A stretch of 5,811 nucleotides of DNA from Candidatus Adiutrix sp. (GTDB lineage: Bacteria; Desulfobacterota; Desulfarculia; Adiutricales; Adiutricaceae): the NCBI GenBank assembly GCA_031285975.1, contig JAITVE010000051.1, positions 1 to 5,811 on the forward strand, given 5' to 3'. The notes under the pieces are model-generated. The model searched no databases. It was not told where the DNA came from and was given only the letters and a program-made list of their open reading frames with translations. The position numbers were made by a program, and so were the translations under genes. Below, in pieces: positions 5,261 to 5,811 of this stretch. Every line of letters starts with the position of its first letter. The first letter of the stretch is position 1.

Positions 5261-5811
5261 ACGACAACCGCTACGGCATAGACTACCTCCTTGACCTTTT
5301 GGTCAAGAACGGGCTTATCGGCCTGAGCCAGGCCGGGGAAATCAAGCGCGCCTACCAGGCGGCCCTGGGCCCGGCGGGCCGCCCGGTGCGCACCAAGGAA
5401 GGCCCGAGTTCGGCCCTCGACCCGCTGAACTACTTGGTGAGCCTGAATCTCATGCTCCCCGGCGACAACACCCTGGGCCGCACTGTGGATGACGACATCC
5501 TGGCCCGCGTCATGGCCCACGCCGCCGGGCTGCCCTACCGCCGGGTGGAGCAGCGCGACCTGGATTTGGAACTGGTCACGGGCATTTTGCCGCAGTCCTT
5601 CGCCCTCAGGCACATGGTCATGCCCCTGGGGCTGGAAAACGGCCAGCTGATGGTGGGCGTGCGCCACCCCTTCTGCCAACAGATTATGGAAGACGTGCGC
5701 CGGGTGGCCGACCAGCCCACGCAGATGGTCATCGTGCCCACGCCCATGCTGCGCAAGCTTATCAGCGAGGTCTACAACTTTCGCGGCTCGGTGGTCGGCG
5801 CGGAGGGGCAG
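5257..5811 (+). CDS. GspE/PilB-family ATPase, N-terminal domain (3' end missing)
   Basis: The frame opens with GTG 5257, which overlaps the glnS stop in GTGA, and stays open to the window edge, giving 185 residues. GGGA at 5244-5247 is a weak ribosome site, and translation is probably coupled to glnS. Residues 80-173 match the N-terminal domain of type II secretion / type IV pilus assembly ATPases (GspE_N/MshEN type): 'ILARVMAHAAGLPYRRVEQRD' begins at 81, 'LPQSFALRHMVMPLGLENGQLMVGV' begins at 111, and a helix-rich end with 'RKLISEVYNF' follows. In GspE this domain docks on the membrane platform; in MshE-like proteins it can bind cyclic di-GMP. The Walker motifs that would prove the ATPase lie beyond the window. 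An extra, poorly conserved N-terminal 80 residues precede the domain. Whether it drives secretion or pili cannot be decided here. Confidence 0.8.
   Translation, partial: MNDNRYGIDYLLDLLVKNGLIGLSQAGEIKRAYQAALGPAGRPVRTKEGPSSALDPLNYLVSLNLMLPGDNTLGRTVDDDILARVMAHAAGLPYRRVEQRDLDLELVTGILPQSFALRHMVMPLGLENGQLMVGVRHPFCQQIMEDVRRVADQPTQMVIVPTPMLRKLISEVYNFRGSVVGAEGQ

Noticed and set aside
5176..5679. Minus-strand frame over the end of glnS and the ATPase gene
   Set aside because: It is a shadow of the GTG-started ATPase frame, which matches a known domain and runs to the window edge.

Overview
The window is high-GC bacterial DNA. It has five complete genes and two partial genes, all on the + strand, and one repeat-rich gap of about 590 bp. 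A complete glutaminyl-tRNA synthetase of the E. coli type, next to an ATPase of the type II secretion / type IV pilus family, points to a Gram-negative bacterium. The GC-rich coding style and the GC-clamped intergenic hairpins would fit a deltaproteobacterium (Desulfobacterota, Desulfovibrio-like). That placement is an inference; nothing in the window proves it.

Left part (1-1700): the window opens inside a GNAT-family acetyltransferase gene that ends at 339. A consensus-like promoter at 349-376 then leads into a BrnT-type toxin gene (427-729) and an overlapping BrnA-type antitoxin gene (704-1009). A small alpha/beta hydrolase (lipase-like) gene with its own strong ribosome binding site follows after 23 nt (1033-1689). 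The three genes are probably one transcript. An inverted repeat straddles the hydrolase stop codon.

Middle (1690-2278): this stretch has no credible gene. It holds a 208-bp MITE-like element (1791-1998) with 34-bp imperfect terminal inverted repeats (31/34) and further hairpins inside. Next come a cluster of short palindromes (2012-2057) and a GC-rich hairpin of the common 'PAFAGVT / TPAKAG' intergenic repeat type (2081-2098). After these lie an extended -10 promoter (2195-2203) and a structured leader for the next operon.

Right part (2279-5811): hisD (histidinol dehydrogenase, all metal and catalytic residues present), glnS (glutaminyl-tRNA synthetase) and the N-terminal part of a GspE/PilB-like ATPase gene. 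They are tightly packed: 24 nt between hisD and glnS, and a 4-base GTGA overlap between glnS and the ATPase gene. This looks like a mixed housekeeping operon of amino-acid biosynthesis, tRNA charging and secretion or pilus assembly.

I see no clear new defence or metabolic system. The most interesting signals are the nested inverted-repeat element at 1791-1998 and the brnT-brnA-hydrolase cluster.
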